A stretch of 64,000 bases of DNA from NCBI RefSeq assembly GCF_000799715.1, contig NZ_JUHG01000016.1, forward strand, positions 124,001 through 188,000, in the 5' to 3' direction. Below the pieces are notes generated by a model, which saw nothing but the letters and a program-made list of their open reading frames with translations, made no database searches and had not been told where the DNA came from. Below, one piece after another: positions 7,950 to 17,149 of the stretch (its first letter is position 1; the number at the start of each line of letters is the position of its first letter). This DNA is from Martinezella rhizogenes (lineage in GTDB: Bacteria > Pseudomonadota > Alphaproteobacteria > Rhizobiales > Rhizobiaceae). The position numbers and the translations under genes are program-made.

Positions 7950-9415
7950 CCCTCAAAGCCCAGCCCACCGCCTCCCACTTCATCGACGGCGAATATGTCG
8001 AGGATACCGACGGCACCGTCATCGAAAGCATCTATCCGGCAACCGGTGAAGTGATCGCCCGACTGCATGCGGCCACTCCCGCCATCGTTGAACAGGCAAT
8101 CGCTAGCGCCAAGCGCGCGCAGCCGGAATGGGCGGCGATGAGCCCGACAGCCCGCGGCCGCATCCTGAAGCGTGCCGCCGACATTATGCGCGAGCGCAAC
8201 CGCGAGCTTTCCGAACTCGAGACGCTCGACACCGGCAAGCCGATCCAGGAAACCATCGTCGCAGACCCGACCTCCGGCGCCGATAGCTTCGAATTCTTCG
8301 GCGGCATCGCAGCCGCTGGCCTCAACGGCTCCTACATCCCGCTCGGCGGCGATTTCGCCTATACCAAGCGCGTGCCACTCGGCGTCTGCGTCGGCATCGG
8401 CGCCTGGAACTATCCGCAGCAGATCGCCTGCTGGAAGGGGGCACCCGCGCTGGTGGCCGGCAACGCCATGGTGTTCAAGCCCTCGGAAAACACACCGCTC
8501 GGCGCGCTGAAGATCGCCGAGATCCTGATCGAGGCCGGGCTGCCGAAAGGGCTCTACAATGTCATTCAGGGCGACCGCGAAACAGGGCCGCTGCTGATCA
8601 ACCATCCTGACGTAGCGAAGGTATCCCTGACCGGCTCGGTGCCGACGGGCCGCAAGGTCGCGGCGGCGGCCGCCGGAAGCCTGAAGCACGTCACCATGGA
8701 GCTCGGTGGCAAGTCGCCGCTGATCGTATTCGACGACGCCGATATCGACAGCGCCATCGGCGGCGCCATGCTCGGCAATTTCTATTCGACCGGCCAGGTC
8801 TGCTCGAACGGCACGCGCGTTTTCGTCAACCGCAAGATCAAGTCCGAATTCCTGAAGCGCCTGAAGGCGCGCACCGAGGCAATGGTGATCGGCGACCCCA
8901 TGGATGAGGCAACGCAAGTCGGCCCGATGGTGTCCTGGGCGCAGCGCGAGAAGGTGCTGTCCTATATTGAGAAAGGTAAGACCGAAGGCGCGACGCTGGT
9001 GGCCGGCGGCGGCATTCCCAACAATGTCTCCGGTGAAGGCTATTACGTGCAGCCGACCGTCTTTGCCGATGTCACCGACGACATGACCATCGCCCGCGAG
9101 GAGATTTTCGGGCCGGTCATGTGCGTGCTCGATTTCGATGACGAGGCCGAGGTCATTGCCCGCGCCAACGACACGGAATTTGGCCTCTCCGGCGGCGTCT
9201 TCACCGCCGACCTCACCCGCGCCCACCGCGTCGTCGACCAGCTCGAGGCCGGGACACTCTGGATCAACACCTACAATCTCTGCCCGGTCGAAATCCCCTT
9301 CGGCGGCTCCAAGCAATCCGGCTTCGGCCGCGAGAACTCGCTGGCGGCACTCGAGCACTATTCCGAGCTGAAGACGGTCTATGTCGGCATGGGACCGGTG
9401 CAGGCGCCTTATTGA
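7946..9415 (+). CDS. betB: betaine aldehyde dehydrogenase
   Basis: This 489-aa NAD(P)-dependent aldehyde dehydrogenase oxidises betaine aldehyde to glycine betaine in the cytoplasm. The general-base glutamate is in TMELGGKSPLIVFDDAD and the catalytic cysteine in STGQVCSNGTRVFV; the C-terminal LEAGTLWINTYNLCPVEIPF and FGGSKQSGFGREN segments are typical of BetB. Its length matches the family (about 487-490). It starts inside the end of betI and is separated from betA by about 220 bases that contain a palindromic repeat element. No betC (choline sulfatase) lies between betI and betB, unlike the Sinorhizobium betICBA arrangement. Confidence 0.95.
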   Translation: MTLKAQPTASHFIDGEYVEDTDGTVIESIYPATGEVIARLHAATPAIVEQAIASAKRAQPEWAAMSPTARGRILKRAADIMRERNRELSELETLDTGKPIQETIVADPTSGADSFEFFGGIAAAGLNGSYIPLGGDFAYTKRVPLGVCVGIGAWNYPQQIACWKGAPALVAGNAMVFKPSENTPLGALKIAEILIEAGLPKGLYNVIQGDRETGPLLINHPDVAKVSLTGSVPTGRKVAAAAAGSLKHVTMELGGKSPLIVFDDADIDSAIGGAMLGNFYSTGQVCSNGTRVFVNRKIKSEFLKRLKARTEAMVIGDPMDEATQVGPMVSWAQREKVLSYIEKGKTEGATLVAGGGIPNNVSGEGYYVQPTVFADVTDDMTIAREEIFGPVMCVLDFDDEAEVIARANDTEFGLSGGVFTADLTRAHRVVDQLEAGTLWINTYNLCPVEIPFGGSKQSGFGRENSLAALEHYSELKTVYVGMGPVQAPY

Positions 9416-9422
9416 ACAAATT

Positions 9423-9572
9423 CCTTCGCCCCGTGAAACGGGGAGAAGGTGGGTTGGAGAAATCGAACGGAGTGAGATTGCGACAAGCCGGATGAGGGGC
9501 TGCTCCAAGCACGCTGCATCTAACTGCCCCGCCCCTCACCCTAGCCCTCTCCCCGCTCATGCGGGGCGAGGG
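9423..9572. repeat. RIME-like palindromic mosaic repeat between betB and betA
   Basis: Two hairpins flank a nested pair of arms. Hairpin one is CCTTCGCCCCGT / ACGGGGAGAAGG (9423-9434 and 9438-9449). The nested arms are TGAGGGGC near 9493-9500 and GCCCCTCA near 9531-9538. Hairpin two is CCCTCTCCCCGC / GCGGGGCGAGGG (9545-9556 and 9561-9572). Composition and layout resemble rhizobial intergenic mosaic elements (RIME type). It is transcribed within the bet operon and would form strong RNA structure. Confidence 0.65.
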
Positions 9573-9636
9573 AACGACCGAGCCCAGTCATTGCCTGCCA
9601 GCTCAAGAAGAACGTCCGCACAGAAAGCACCTCGTC

Positions 9637-11286
9637 ATGCAAGCAGATTTCGTCATCATCGGCTCAGGTTCCGCCGGCTCCGCCATGGCCTCTCGCCTGT
9701 CGGAAGACGGCAAGCATACGGTCATTGTGCTGGAATTCGGCGGCAGCGATGTCGGGCCGTTCATCCAGATGCCGGCGGCGCTTGCCTGGCCGATGAGCAT
9801 GGATCGCTACAATTGGGGCTATCTCTCAGAACCCGAGCCGCAACTCAACAATCGGCGCATCACGGCGCCGCGCGGCAAGGTGATCGGCGGGTCCTCGTCG
9901 ATCAACGGCATGGTCTATGTCCGCGGCCACGCCGAGGATTTCAACCGCTGGGAAGAACTCGGCGCCCAAGGCTGGGCCTATGCCGATGTGCTGCCCTACT
10001 TCAAGCGGATGGAGCATTCGCATGGCGGCGAAGAGGGCTGGCGCGGCACCGACGGGCCGCTGCATGTCCGGCGCGGCGACGCTCGTAATCCGCTGTTTCA
10101 TGCCTTCATCGAGGCCGGCAAGCAGGCCGGCTTCGAGGCGACGGAAGACTATAATGGCGGCAAGCAGGAAGGCTTCGGCCTGATGGAACAGACGACCTGG
10201 ATGGGCCGGCGCTGGTCTGCGGCGACCGCCTATCTGAAGCCGGCGCTAAAGCGGCCGAATGTCGAACTGGTCCGCTGTTTCGCCCGCAAGGTCGTCATCG
10301 AAAACGGCCGTGCCACCGGCGTCGAGATCGAACGCGGCGGCAAGATCGAGATCGTCAAGGCAAACCGCGAAGTCGTCGTCTCGGCGTCCTCCTTCAACTC
10401 CCCGAAATTGCTAATGCTCTCCGGCATCGGTCCCGGGCAGCATCTGCAAGACATGGGCATCGAGGTGAAGGTGAACCGGCCGGGTGTCGGCGCCAATCTG
10501 CAGGACCATATGGAATTCTATTTCCAGCAGACCAGCCTGAAGCCGGTCTCGCTCTATTCCTGGCTGCCCTGGTACATGCAGGGCATTGTCGGGGCACAGT
10601 GGATGTTCTTCAAATCCGGCCTCGGCACCTCCAACCAGTTCGAGGCCTGCGCCTTCCTGCGCTCGGCGCCCGGCGTCAAGCAGCCCGATATCCAGTATCA
10701 TTTCCTGCCCGTCGCGATCAGCTATGACGGCAAGGCGGCGGCCAAGAGCCACGGCTTCCAGGCGCATGTCGGCTATAACCTGTCGAAATCACGCGGGGCG
10801 GTGACGCTACGCTCCTCCGACCCCAAGGCCGATCCGGTCATCCGCTTCAACTATATGAGCCATCCGGAAGACTGGGAAAAATTCCGCCATTGCGTCCGCC
10901 TCACCCGCGAAATCTTCGAGCAGAAGGCGTTCGACGAGTATCGCGGCCCGGAGATCCAGCCCGGCCCGGACGTCCAGACCGACGACCAGATCGACGCCTT
11001 CCTGCGTGAACATCTTGAAAGCGCCTATCATCCCTGCGGCACCTGCAAGATGGGCGCGAAGGACGATCCAATGGCTGTGGTCGACCCCGACACCCGCGTC
11101 ATCGGCGTCGAGGGCCTGCGCGTCGCCGACAGCTCGATCTTCCCCAGTCTCACCTACGGCAACCTCAACGGCCCTTCGATCATGACCGGCGAAAAGGCAG
11201 CCGACCATATTCTCGGCAAGCCGAGGCTGGCGCGATCGAACCAGGAGCCGTGGATCAATCCGCGCTGGGAAGTGAGCGATCGGTAG
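9637..11286 (+). CDS. betA: choline dehydrogenase
   Basis: This 549-aa FAD-dependent GMC oxidoreductase converts choline to betaine aldehyde at the membrane. FAD binding is seen in FVIIGSGSAGSAMASRLSED at the N-terminus, the GMC signature in GKVIGGSSSINGMVYVRGHA, and the active-site region in ESAYHPCGTCKMG, followed by NGPSIMTGEKAADHILG at the C-terminus. ATG 9637 is chosen because homologues start right before the FAD motif; an upstream in-frame start would fall inside the repeat element. It probably forms an operon with betI and betB. A hairpin at 11313-11347 follows. Confidence 0.93.
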   Translation: MQADFVIIGSGSAGSAMASRLSEDGKHTVIVLEFGGSDVGPFIQMPAALAWPMSMDRYNWGYLSEPEPQLNNRRITAPRGKVIGGSSSINGMVYVRGHAEDFNRWEELGAQGWAYADVLPYFKRMEHSHGGEEGWRGTDGPLHVRRGDARNPLFHAFIEAGKQAGFEATEDYNGGKQEGFGLMEQTTWMGRRWSAATAYLKPALKRPNVELVRCFARKVVIENGRATGVEIERGGKIEIVKANREVVVSASSFNSPKLLMLSGIGPGQHLQDMGIEVKVNRPGVGANLQDHMEFYFQQTSLKPVSLYSWLPWYMQGIVGAQWMFFKSGLGTSNQFEACAFLRSAPGVKQPDIQYHFLPVAISYDGKAAAKSHGFQAHVGYNLSKSRGAVTLRSSDPKADPVIRFNYMSHPEDWEKFRHCVRLTREIFEQKAFDEYRGPEIQPGPDVQTDDQIDAFLREHLESAYHPCGTCKMGAKDDPMAVVDPDTRVIGVEGLRVADSSIFPSLTYGNLNGPSIMTGEKAADHILGKPRLARSNQEPWINPRWEVSDR

Positions 11287-11312
11287 GTTTGGCGGACCTC
11301 AATGATAGTCAT

Positions 11313-11347
11313 CTTCGCGCTGATGCCGGATTGTTGTCAGCGCGAAG
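11313..11347 (+). terminator. hairpin after betA
   Basis: CTTCGCGCTGA (11313-11323) and TCAGCGCGAAG (11337-11347) form an 11-bp stem 26 bases past the betA stop. No clear T-run follows, so termination is likely but not certain. Confidence 0.5.
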
Positions 11348-11473
11348 AAGTTTCGGCGGTAAAGTGAAGTCTTGTAAGACAGTGTGAATATCCTGCCCCC
11401 TCGTTTTTAAGCAGACTGTTTAGAATTGAGTCCCAAGCGGACATATCGCTCAGCCCCCCCGGTTCAAAATCCC

Positions 11474-12835
11474 ATGCCCCCCATCTACCGCAAGTCCAAA
11501 CTTCTCCGCCGTTCCCGCGTGATCTGGGGATCGTACAATCTCTGGCGGCCGCGACTGGTATTCTGGACGGGGGCTTTGGCGATCGGCGTGATCAGCGTCG
11601 GTTTTGCCAAGCTGGCCGATCTGGCGCAGCACGCTTTTACTGGAGTGACGAGTAGCGGAGAATGGGGCTGGTTGTTGCCGCTGGTGCTGACGCCGCTTGG
11701 TTTTGTGCTCTCCGCCTATTTGGCGGCGACGCTGTTTCCGAATTCGCAAGGCAGCGGCATTCCGCAGGCGATCGCGGCGCGGCATCTGCACCATGACGAG
11801 GACCGCACGAAACTGCTGTCGCTCCGTCTTGCCTTCGGAAAGATCGTGCTGACCATAATCGGGCTGTTCTGCGGCGCTTCCATCGGCCGCGAGGGGCCAA
11901 CCGTGCAGGTCGGCGCCTCCTTCATGCTGGCGGTTGCCCGCTTCGGCGGCATGGCGCAGGCCAAGGGGTTGATCCTGGCGGGTTCAGCGGCAGGCATTGC
12001 GGCGGCCTTCAACACGCCGCTCGCCGGCATAGTCTTTGCGATCGAGGAGATGAGCCGCACCTATGAATCGCGCGCCAACGGCCTAGTGCTGACCGCCGTC
12101 ATTCTCTCGGGCCTGGCGGCGCTTGGGCTCTCCGGCAGCTATAATTATTTCGGCACGGCCAGTGCTGCGCCGGTAGCGCTTGTGGATTGGGCTCTCGTCC
12201 TGATCTGCGGCGTTGGCGGCGGCGCGCTTGGGGCGGCCTTCAGCGGCTTTGCACTTTACGCTGGCATCCGTATCCGCCGCTGGGCACAGCCGCAGCCCCT
12301 CAAGCGCATGCTGCTGCTCGCCGGCGGTTGCGGTCTTCTGGTTGCCGCCATCGGCGTCTCCTCCGGTGGCAACACCTTTGGCACCGGTTATGATCAGGCG
12401 CGTGGCGCGGTGGAAGGGCATGCCCTGCCGCTGCTCTTCTTCCTGGAAAAGCTGTTGGCAAGTTTCCTGTCGATGATCTCGGGCATTCCCGGCGGCATCT
12501 TTGCGCCGTCCCTTGCCGTCGGCGCCGGCTTTGGCAGTACGGTCGGCACGCTGATCGGCGGCAGTATCGCGCTCGCGGCGATCCTCGGCATGGCGGGCTA
12601 TTTTGCTGGTGTCGTACAGGCCCCGATGACCGCCTTCGTCATCATTCTGGAAATGACGGGCGACCATCAGGCCGTGATCCCGATCATGGCGGTGTCGATG
12701 ATCGGCTATGTCACCTCGCGCCTGCTGTCACGCGAGCCGCTCTATCACGGTCTGTCGCGGGTCTTCATCGCGGCGGCGATCCGGTCACGGCGCGCGGTGG
12801 AGAAGGAAGCTGGCGGAGAGCATACCGCCCACTGA
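11474..12835 (+). CDS. CLC family chloride/proton antiporter
   Basis: This is a roughly 453-aa membrane protein of the CLC family. The selectivity motifs are present: GSGIPQAIAARH (GSGIP), CGASIGREGPTVQVGAS (GREGP, with the external gating glutamate) and GIPGGIFAPSLAVGAGFG. The internal proton-transfer glutamate is matched by AGIVFAIEEM. Having both glutamates, it should be a 2Cl-/H+ exchanger rather than a channel. There is no C-terminal CBS domain. The start is uncertain: ATG 11474 gives MPPIYRKSKLLRRSRVIWGS, while TTG 11426 would add 16 unconvincing residues. It stands alone after the bet operon; chloride handling could be linked with osmoadaptation, but that is only positional. Confidence 0.88.
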   Translation: MPPIYRKSKLLRRSRVIWGSYNLWRPRLVFWTGALAIGVISVGFAKLADLAQHAFTGVTSSGEWGWLLPLVLTPLGFVLSAYLAATLFPNSQGSGIPQAIAARHLHHDEDRTKLLSLRLAFGKIVLTIIGLFCGASIGREGPTVQVGASFMLAVARFGGMAQAKGLILAGSAAGIAAAFNTPLAGIVFAIEEMSRTYESRANGLVLTAVILSGLAALGLSGSYNYFGTASAAPVALVDWALVLICGVGGGALGAAFSGFALYAGIRIRRWAQPQPLKRMLLLAGGCGLLVAAIGVSSGGNTFGTGYDQARGAVEGHALPLLFFLEKLLASFLSMISGIPGGIFAPSLAVGAGFGSTVGTLIGGSIALAAILGMAGYFAGVVQAPMTAFVIILEMTGDHQAVIPIMAVSMIGYVTSRLLSREPLYHGLSRVFIAAAIRSRRAVEKEAGGEHTAH

Positions 12836-12838
12836 GAC

Positions 12839-13285
12839 CTATGCCAGCAGCCGGGCGACTTGCACCTCGTCTGGCGCGATTACCGCATCGGCGATGGTGG
12901 TCGAGAACAAGACCTTGCGGGTGGCGTCTGCGACCCTTGCGAAGACATGGCGGATTTCGCAGGTTTGCTCGCCGTCGCAATCCTCGCAACGGCGATAGGC
13001 GGTGATGGAAAGACAGGGCAATGGCGCGATCGGACCGTCGATGATGCGCAGGATCTCGCCGAAGGTGATCTCCTCGGCCGGCTTACGCAGGAGATAGCCT
13101 CCCTGCTTGCCGCGGCGACTGATGACGATGCCCTGATGCTTCAGGTCGAGCAGGATCTGCTCCAGGAACTTCTTCGGGATTTTCTGTTGCGTAGCAATAT
13201 CGGAAATCATCATCGGCGCGCCCGCTTCGGCCTGAGCCAGAGCAGATAGCGCCCGCAACGCGTATTTTGCTTTCTGAGTGATCAT
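12839..13285 (-). CDS. Rrf2 family transcriptional regulator, likely of sulfur assimilation
   Basis: This 148-aa protein begins MITQKAKYALRALSALAQAE, the standard Rrf2 start, with the winged helix continuing in KIPKKFLEQILLDLKHQGIV and SRRGKQGGYLLRKP. Cysteines in PCLSITAYRRCEDCDGEQTC sit where IscR and NsrR bind Fe-S clusters, so cofactor binding is plausible. ATG 13285 is preferred over an upstream start six codons earlier because of the family start. It is divergent from cysH, and Rrf2 proteins such as CymR control cysteine/sulfur genes in other bacteria; control of cysHDN here is inferred from location and from a dyad over the cysH promoter. Confidence 0.8.
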   Translation of the reverse strand: MITQKAKYALRALSALAQAEAGAPMMISDIATQQKIPKKFLEQILLDLKHQGIVISRRGKQGGYLLRKPAEEITFGEILRIIDGPIAPLPCLSITAYRRCEDCDGEQTCEIRHVFARVADATRKVLFSTTIADAVIAPDEVQVARLLA

Positions 13286-13510
13286 TTCGAACCGCTTACA
13301 CACACATACGATGCGTTGCCCGATATCTCCGGCCGCATCGTTCCGGAACTCTCAAACCCTTGGTCGACCCCATTCCGCTTCAAACACCCGAGCGCGGAAA
13401 GATTGGAGTACCAGCAACCCAGCCTTGTTTTCATTTCTTATTACTATGCCCATAGTTTAGCGCAGAATTTGGCGTTCCGCATCTTTTTCGCCATCACTTC
13501 CGATTTCCGT

Positions 13511-13545
13511 TTGACAAGCCGCGTGTAACTCTACTATTTCTATAG
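13511..13545 (+). promoter_or_regulatory. cysH promoter with overlapping dyad
   Basis: TTGACA (13511-13516), 17-base spacer and CTATTT (13534-13539) form a sigma70-like promoter directed at cysH. The -10 is embedded in CTATTTCTATAG (13534-13545; arms CTAT/ATAG), extended by outer TCTA/TAGA arms, a possible Rrf2 regulator site. Confidence 0.5.
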
Positions 13546-13617
13546 ACATTAAAGCAAGCGCTCAGATATGACTAGTCTTATCTGTGCCTCTCCGTCGCCC
13601 CGCTTCAGGGGGCAAAA

Positions 13618-13650
13618 CGCCTTGGTTAACAGCCGAGGCGGTTGCTTTTT
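13618..13650 (+). promoter_or_regulatory. terminator-like hairpin in the cysH leader
   Basis: CGCCTTGG (13618-13625), 7-base loop and CCGAGGCG (13633-13640), closed by one G-U pair, followed by GTTGCTTTTT. It lies about 75 bases downstream of the promoter and 120 bases before cysH, so it could terminate early transcripts. No match to the SAM-II consensus was recognised. Confidence 0.45.
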
Positions 13651-13770
13651 CGCATGGGAGCGGCTTCGTGGAGATATTTGCTCCCTATCCCCTTGCTTTC
13701 GAAATCCGTTTTTCTGTCCGCTGTCCTCTCGAACTGCGATACTCGCGGCAATATCAGCACAGGATTCCCC

Positions 13771-14508
13771 ATGACTGCCATCAATCGTATCGAAGAAGCC
13801 GGGACACTGAACAGCCGGCTGGCGGCGCTTGATCTTGCCGGCCGACTGTCGCTGGTCGCCGGCCTTGGTGGCCGCGCCGTGTTTACGACCTCCCTCGGGA
13901 TCGAAGATCAGGTCATCACCGCCGAGATCGGCAATCATCGCCTGCCGATCGACGTCGTGACGCTCCAAACCGGCCGCCTCTTCCCCGAAACCCTGGCGCT
14001 GATCGACGAGACGGAAAGCCAATACGATATCCATATCAATCGCTATGAGCCGGAGCAGGCCGACATCGACGCCTATGCGGCGAAGTATGGCCTCAACGGT
14101 TTTTACGAGAGCGTCGAAGCCCGGCATGCCTGTTGTGGCGTGCGCAAGCTGAAGCCGCTTGCGCGCGCTCTTTCCGGCGCCACCATCTGGGTCACCGGCC
14201 TGCGCCGCGGCCAGTCGAACAATCGCGCCGACACGCCATTTGCCGAGTACGATCCGGAGCGCAACCTCATCAAGGTCAACCCGCTGGCCGACTGGGATAT
14301 CGATGTGATCCGCACCTATGTCGCCGACAATAGCGTGCCGGTGAACCCGCTGCACCAGCGCGGCTATCCCTCGATCGGCTGCGAGCCCTGCACCCGCGCC
14401 ATCAAGCCGGGCGAACCGGAGCGAGCCGGCCGCTGGTGGTGGGAAAACGACGAGACGCGCGAATGCGGCCTGCACGTTGCGGAAGAAGCCGTCGTCGCCG
14501 CGCAATGA
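13771..14508 (+). CDS. cysH: assimilatory adenylyl-sulfate (APS) reductase
   Basis: The protein has 245 aa of the PAPS/APS reductase family: thioredoxin-dependent reduction of activated sulfate to sulfite. The pairs ARHACCGVRKLKP and GCEPCTRAI supply the four cysteines that bind a [4Fe-4S] cluster, the mark of APS-using enzymes; the catalytic cysteine lies near the C-terminus in RECGLHV. Absence of an APS kinase domain on CysN fits direct APS use, as known for Sinorhizobium. ATG 13771 follows ACAGGA; longer in-frame starts upstream lack family support. It is first in cysH-cysD-cysN, with 132 bases to cysD. Confidence 0.92.
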   Translation: MTAINRIEEAGTLNSRLAALDLAGRLSLVAGLGGRAVFTTSLGIEDQVITAEIGNHRLPIDVVTLQTGRLFPETLALIDETESQYDIHINRYEPEQADIDAYAAKYGLNGFYESVEARHACCGVRKLKPLARALSGATIWVTGLRRGQSNNRADTPFAEYDPERNLIKVNPLADWDIDVIRTYVADNSVPVNPLHQRGYPSIGCEPCTRAIKPGEPERAGRWWWENDETRECGLHVAEEAVVAAQ

Positions 14509-14640
14509 CATACCCGCCGGTTCCCGGCATCGGTTCAAGGCGCGGTTCTCGCCGCCGCCAAACCTACCGGGACCCAAAGCATCCTATTCTTTCCGGCCAG
14601 CCTTCCGGCCGGGACAAATGATTAAGTTCTGGAGTTGAAA

Positions 14641-15594
14641 ATGCCCGATAGCCGTCCGGATACGGAACTCTCCAATCCGCAAAGCACCAAGCCGCCGCTC
14701 GACCCGCATCTGAAGGCGCTGGAAAACGAATCCATCCACATCTTCCGCGAAGTCGCGGCCGAATTCGAGCGTCCGGTGATGCTCTATTCGATCGGCAAGG
14801 ATTCCTCCGTGCTGCTGCATCTGGCGCGCAAGGCCTTCTATCCCGGCCGCGTGCCCTTCCCGTTGCTGCATGTGAACACCGGCTGGAAGTTCGCCGAGAT
14901 GATCACCTTCCGCGACGAGATCGTGAAGAAGTACGATCTCGACCTGATCGAGCACATCAATCCGCGCGGCAAGGCGGAGAACGTTACCCCGTTCACCCAC
15001 GGCTCGGCGCTCTATACCGATATCATGAAGACGGAAGGCTTGCGCCAGGCGCTGGACGCCGGCCAGTTCGACGCCGCTTTCGGCGGTGCCCGCCGCGACG
15101 AGGAAGCATCGCGCGCCAAGGAGCGCATCTATTCCTTCCGCACGCCCGATCATCGCTGGGATCCGCGCAACCAGCGCCCGGAACTCTGGAACGTCTATAA
15201 CGGCCAGATCCGCAAGGGCGAGAGCGTGCGCGTCTTCCCGCTGTCGAACTGGACCGAAGTCGATATCTGGCGCTACATCCAGGCCGAAAACATTCCGATC
15301 GTGCCGCTCTATTTCGCCGAAAAGCGCCCGGTCGTCGAGCGCGACGGCATGATGATCCTCGCGGCCGATCCGCGGCTTGAATTGTTGCCCGACGAAGTCA
15401 AGCGCGAGGAGCTTATCCGCTTCCGCACGCTCGGCTGCTTCCCGCTGACGGGCGCAATCCGCTCCACCGCCACCACCCTTGAAGATGTTATCGCAGAGCT
15501 GGAAATCGCCACGGTTTCCGAACGACAGGGCCGCGCCATCGACCGCGACCAGTCCGGCTCCATGGAAAAAAAGAAGCGCGAAGGATATTTCTGA
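14641..15594 (+). CDS. cysD: sulfate adenylyltransferase subunit 2
   Basis: This 317-aa ATP sulfurylase small subunit makes APS from sulfate and ATP together with CysN. The PP-loop is [18 protein letters not shown], and [20 protein letters not shown] and [15 protein letters not shown] are typical of CysD, as is the C-terminal [12 protein letters not shown]. Start ATG 14641 has CTGGAG seven bases upstream; the TTG two codons earlier is less likely. The stop is one base from the cysN start (TGAGATG), so the subunits are co-translated. Confidence 0.95.
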
Positions 15595-15595
15595 G

Positions 15596-17080
15596 ATGAC
15601 CGCAGCCGTAACCGCAAACGTCGTCACCTTACCCGCAGCCGAGCCCCTCAAGGCTGCGCGCGATACGCGTCCGCTTCGCCTGATCACCTGCGGCAGCGTC
15701 GATGACGGCAAATCCACGCTGATCGGCCGACTGCTCTGGGACACCAAGGCCGTCAAGGAAGACCAGGCCGCCACGCTGCAGCGCGATTCCACCGGCAAGC
15801 AGAACGATCTCGGGCTGCCCGACTTCGCGCTGCTGCTCGACGGCCTACAGGCCGAGCGTGAACAGGGCATCACCATCGATGTCGCCTATCGCTACTTCTC
15901 GACCGACAACCGCTCCTTCATCGTCGCCGACACCCCCGGCCATGAGCAGTACACCCGCAACATGGCGACGGGCGCCTCCACCGCCGATCTCGCCATTCTG
16001 CTGATCGACGCGCGCTTGGGCATTCTCGAGCAGACGCGCCGCCACGCAACGATCGCCTCGTTGCTCGGCATCAAGCAGTTTGTGCTGGCCGTCAACAAGA
16101 TCGATCTAACGAATTACGATCGCGCCGGCTTCGAGAAGATCTCGCATGATTTCCGCGAATTCGCGCTGTCGCTCGGCGTCAAGCAGATCACCGCCATCCC
16201 GATGTCGGCGCTGAAAGGCGAAAACGTCGTCTATTCCGGCCAGGCCGCCATGCCCTGGTACAACGGCCCGACGCTGGTCGAGACGCTGGAGTTTGCCACG
16301 GTGCGCTCGGCTCAATCAGTCGGTTTCCGCCTGTCCGTCCAGCGCGTGTCGCGCCCCGGCGAGAGCTTTCGTGGCTATCAGGGCACGGTTGCCGGCGGCT
16401 CGGTGAAGCCGGGCGACAGCGTCATGATCCTGCCGTCGGGCATGGTTGCCAACGTCTCGAAGATCGTCACCTTCGATCTGGTGCGCAATGCAGCCGTCGC
16501 CGGCGATGCGATCACGCTCGTGCTCGACCGCCAGGTCGATGTCTCCCGCGGTGACATGATCGTCGCCATCGACAGCCAGCCGCAATCCGGCCTTGCCTTC
16601 GACGCGCAGATCGTCGCACTGCAGCCGGAAGGCATCGAGCCCGGCAAACGTTACTGGCTGAAGAGCGGCAGCCGCCGCCAGCGCGTGCAGGTGCAGCCGA
16701 TTGCGCAGCTCGAGCTGAAGACCGGCGCCTGGGCACCGGCGCAGGCACTCTGGATGAATGCCATTGGCAAGGTTCGCCTTTCCTTCGATGAAGCCGCCGT
16801 CTTCGATCCTTACGATCAGAACCGCTCGACCGGCTCCTTCATCCTGATCGATCCGGACAGCAACAACACGATCGCCGGCGGCATGATCACCGGCAAGCGC
16901 ACCGATCTCGGCGGCATCCACAAGGAGGGCCAGCGCGTTCTCCTGTCGCTGCCGGCCGATCTCGCCGACCAGATCATGGCGAGCGAACTCTTCGCCAGCC
17001 GCCGAGACGAGACGGAAGTCCGTCGCGTCACCGCCGCGCAAGCCGCCGATATCTGGGCGAACGCGGCCAGCGATATCTGA
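15596..17080 (+). CDS. cysN: sulfate adenylyltransferase subunit 1 (GTPase)
   Basis: This 494-aa elongation-factor-like GTPase drives APS synthesis by CysD. GTPase motifs are CGSVDDGKSTLIGRLLWD (G1), EREQGITIDVAYRYF (G2), VADTPGHEQYTRNM (G3) and VNKIDL (G4), followed by EF-Tu-like beta-barrel domains. It ends near residue 494, so there is no fused APS kinase (CysC/NodQ type). ATG 15596 is preceded by GAAGGA. The operon ends with a strong hairpin at 17089-17111. Confidence 0.95.
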   Translation: MTAAVTANVVTLPAAEPLKAARDTRPLRLITCGSVDDGKSTLIGRLLWDTKAVKEDQAATLQRDSTGKQNDLGLPDFALLLDGLQAEREQGITIDVAYRYFSTDNRSFIVADTPGHEQYTRNMATGASTADLAILLIDARLGILEQTRRHATIASLLGIKQFVLAVNKIDLTNYDRAGFEKISHDFREFALSLGVKQITAIPMSALKGENVVYSGQAAMPWYNGPTLVETLEFATVRSAQSVGFRLSVQRVSRPGESFRGYQGTVAGGSVKPGDSVMILPSGMVANVSKIVTFDLVRNAAVAGDAITLVLDRQVDVSRGDMIVAIDSQPQSGLAFDAQIVALQPEGIEPGKRYWLKSGSRRQRVQVQPIAQLELKTGAWAPAQALWMNAIGKVRLSFDEAAVFDPYDQNRSTGSFILIDPDSNNTIAGGMITGKRTDLGGIHKEGQRVLLSLPADLADQIMASELFASRRDETEVRRVTAAQAADIWANAASDI

Positions 17081-17088
17081 TCGAAGCA

Positions 17089-17111
17089 GGCAGGGCCAAT
17101 ATGGCCCTGCC
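17089..17111 (+). terminator. cysHDN terminator
   Basis: GGCAGGGCC (17089-17097), loop AATAT, GGCCCTGCC (17103-17111), nine perfect base pairs starting 8 bases after the cysN stop. The following GTT is only weakly T-rich. Confidence 0.65.
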
Positions 17112-17149
17112 GTTCACAGACCGCGAAAATCCGGATTTCCAGCTCCGGC

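Noticed and set aside
13545..13770. SAM-II or other known sulfur riboswitch in the cysH leader
   Set aside because: I looked for the SAM-II core sequence and did not see it; only a generic hairpin was found.
13549..14577. Long open frame on the minus strand opposite cysH
   Set aside because: It is a shadow of the high-GC cysH codons; the plus-strand protein matches APS reductase throughout.
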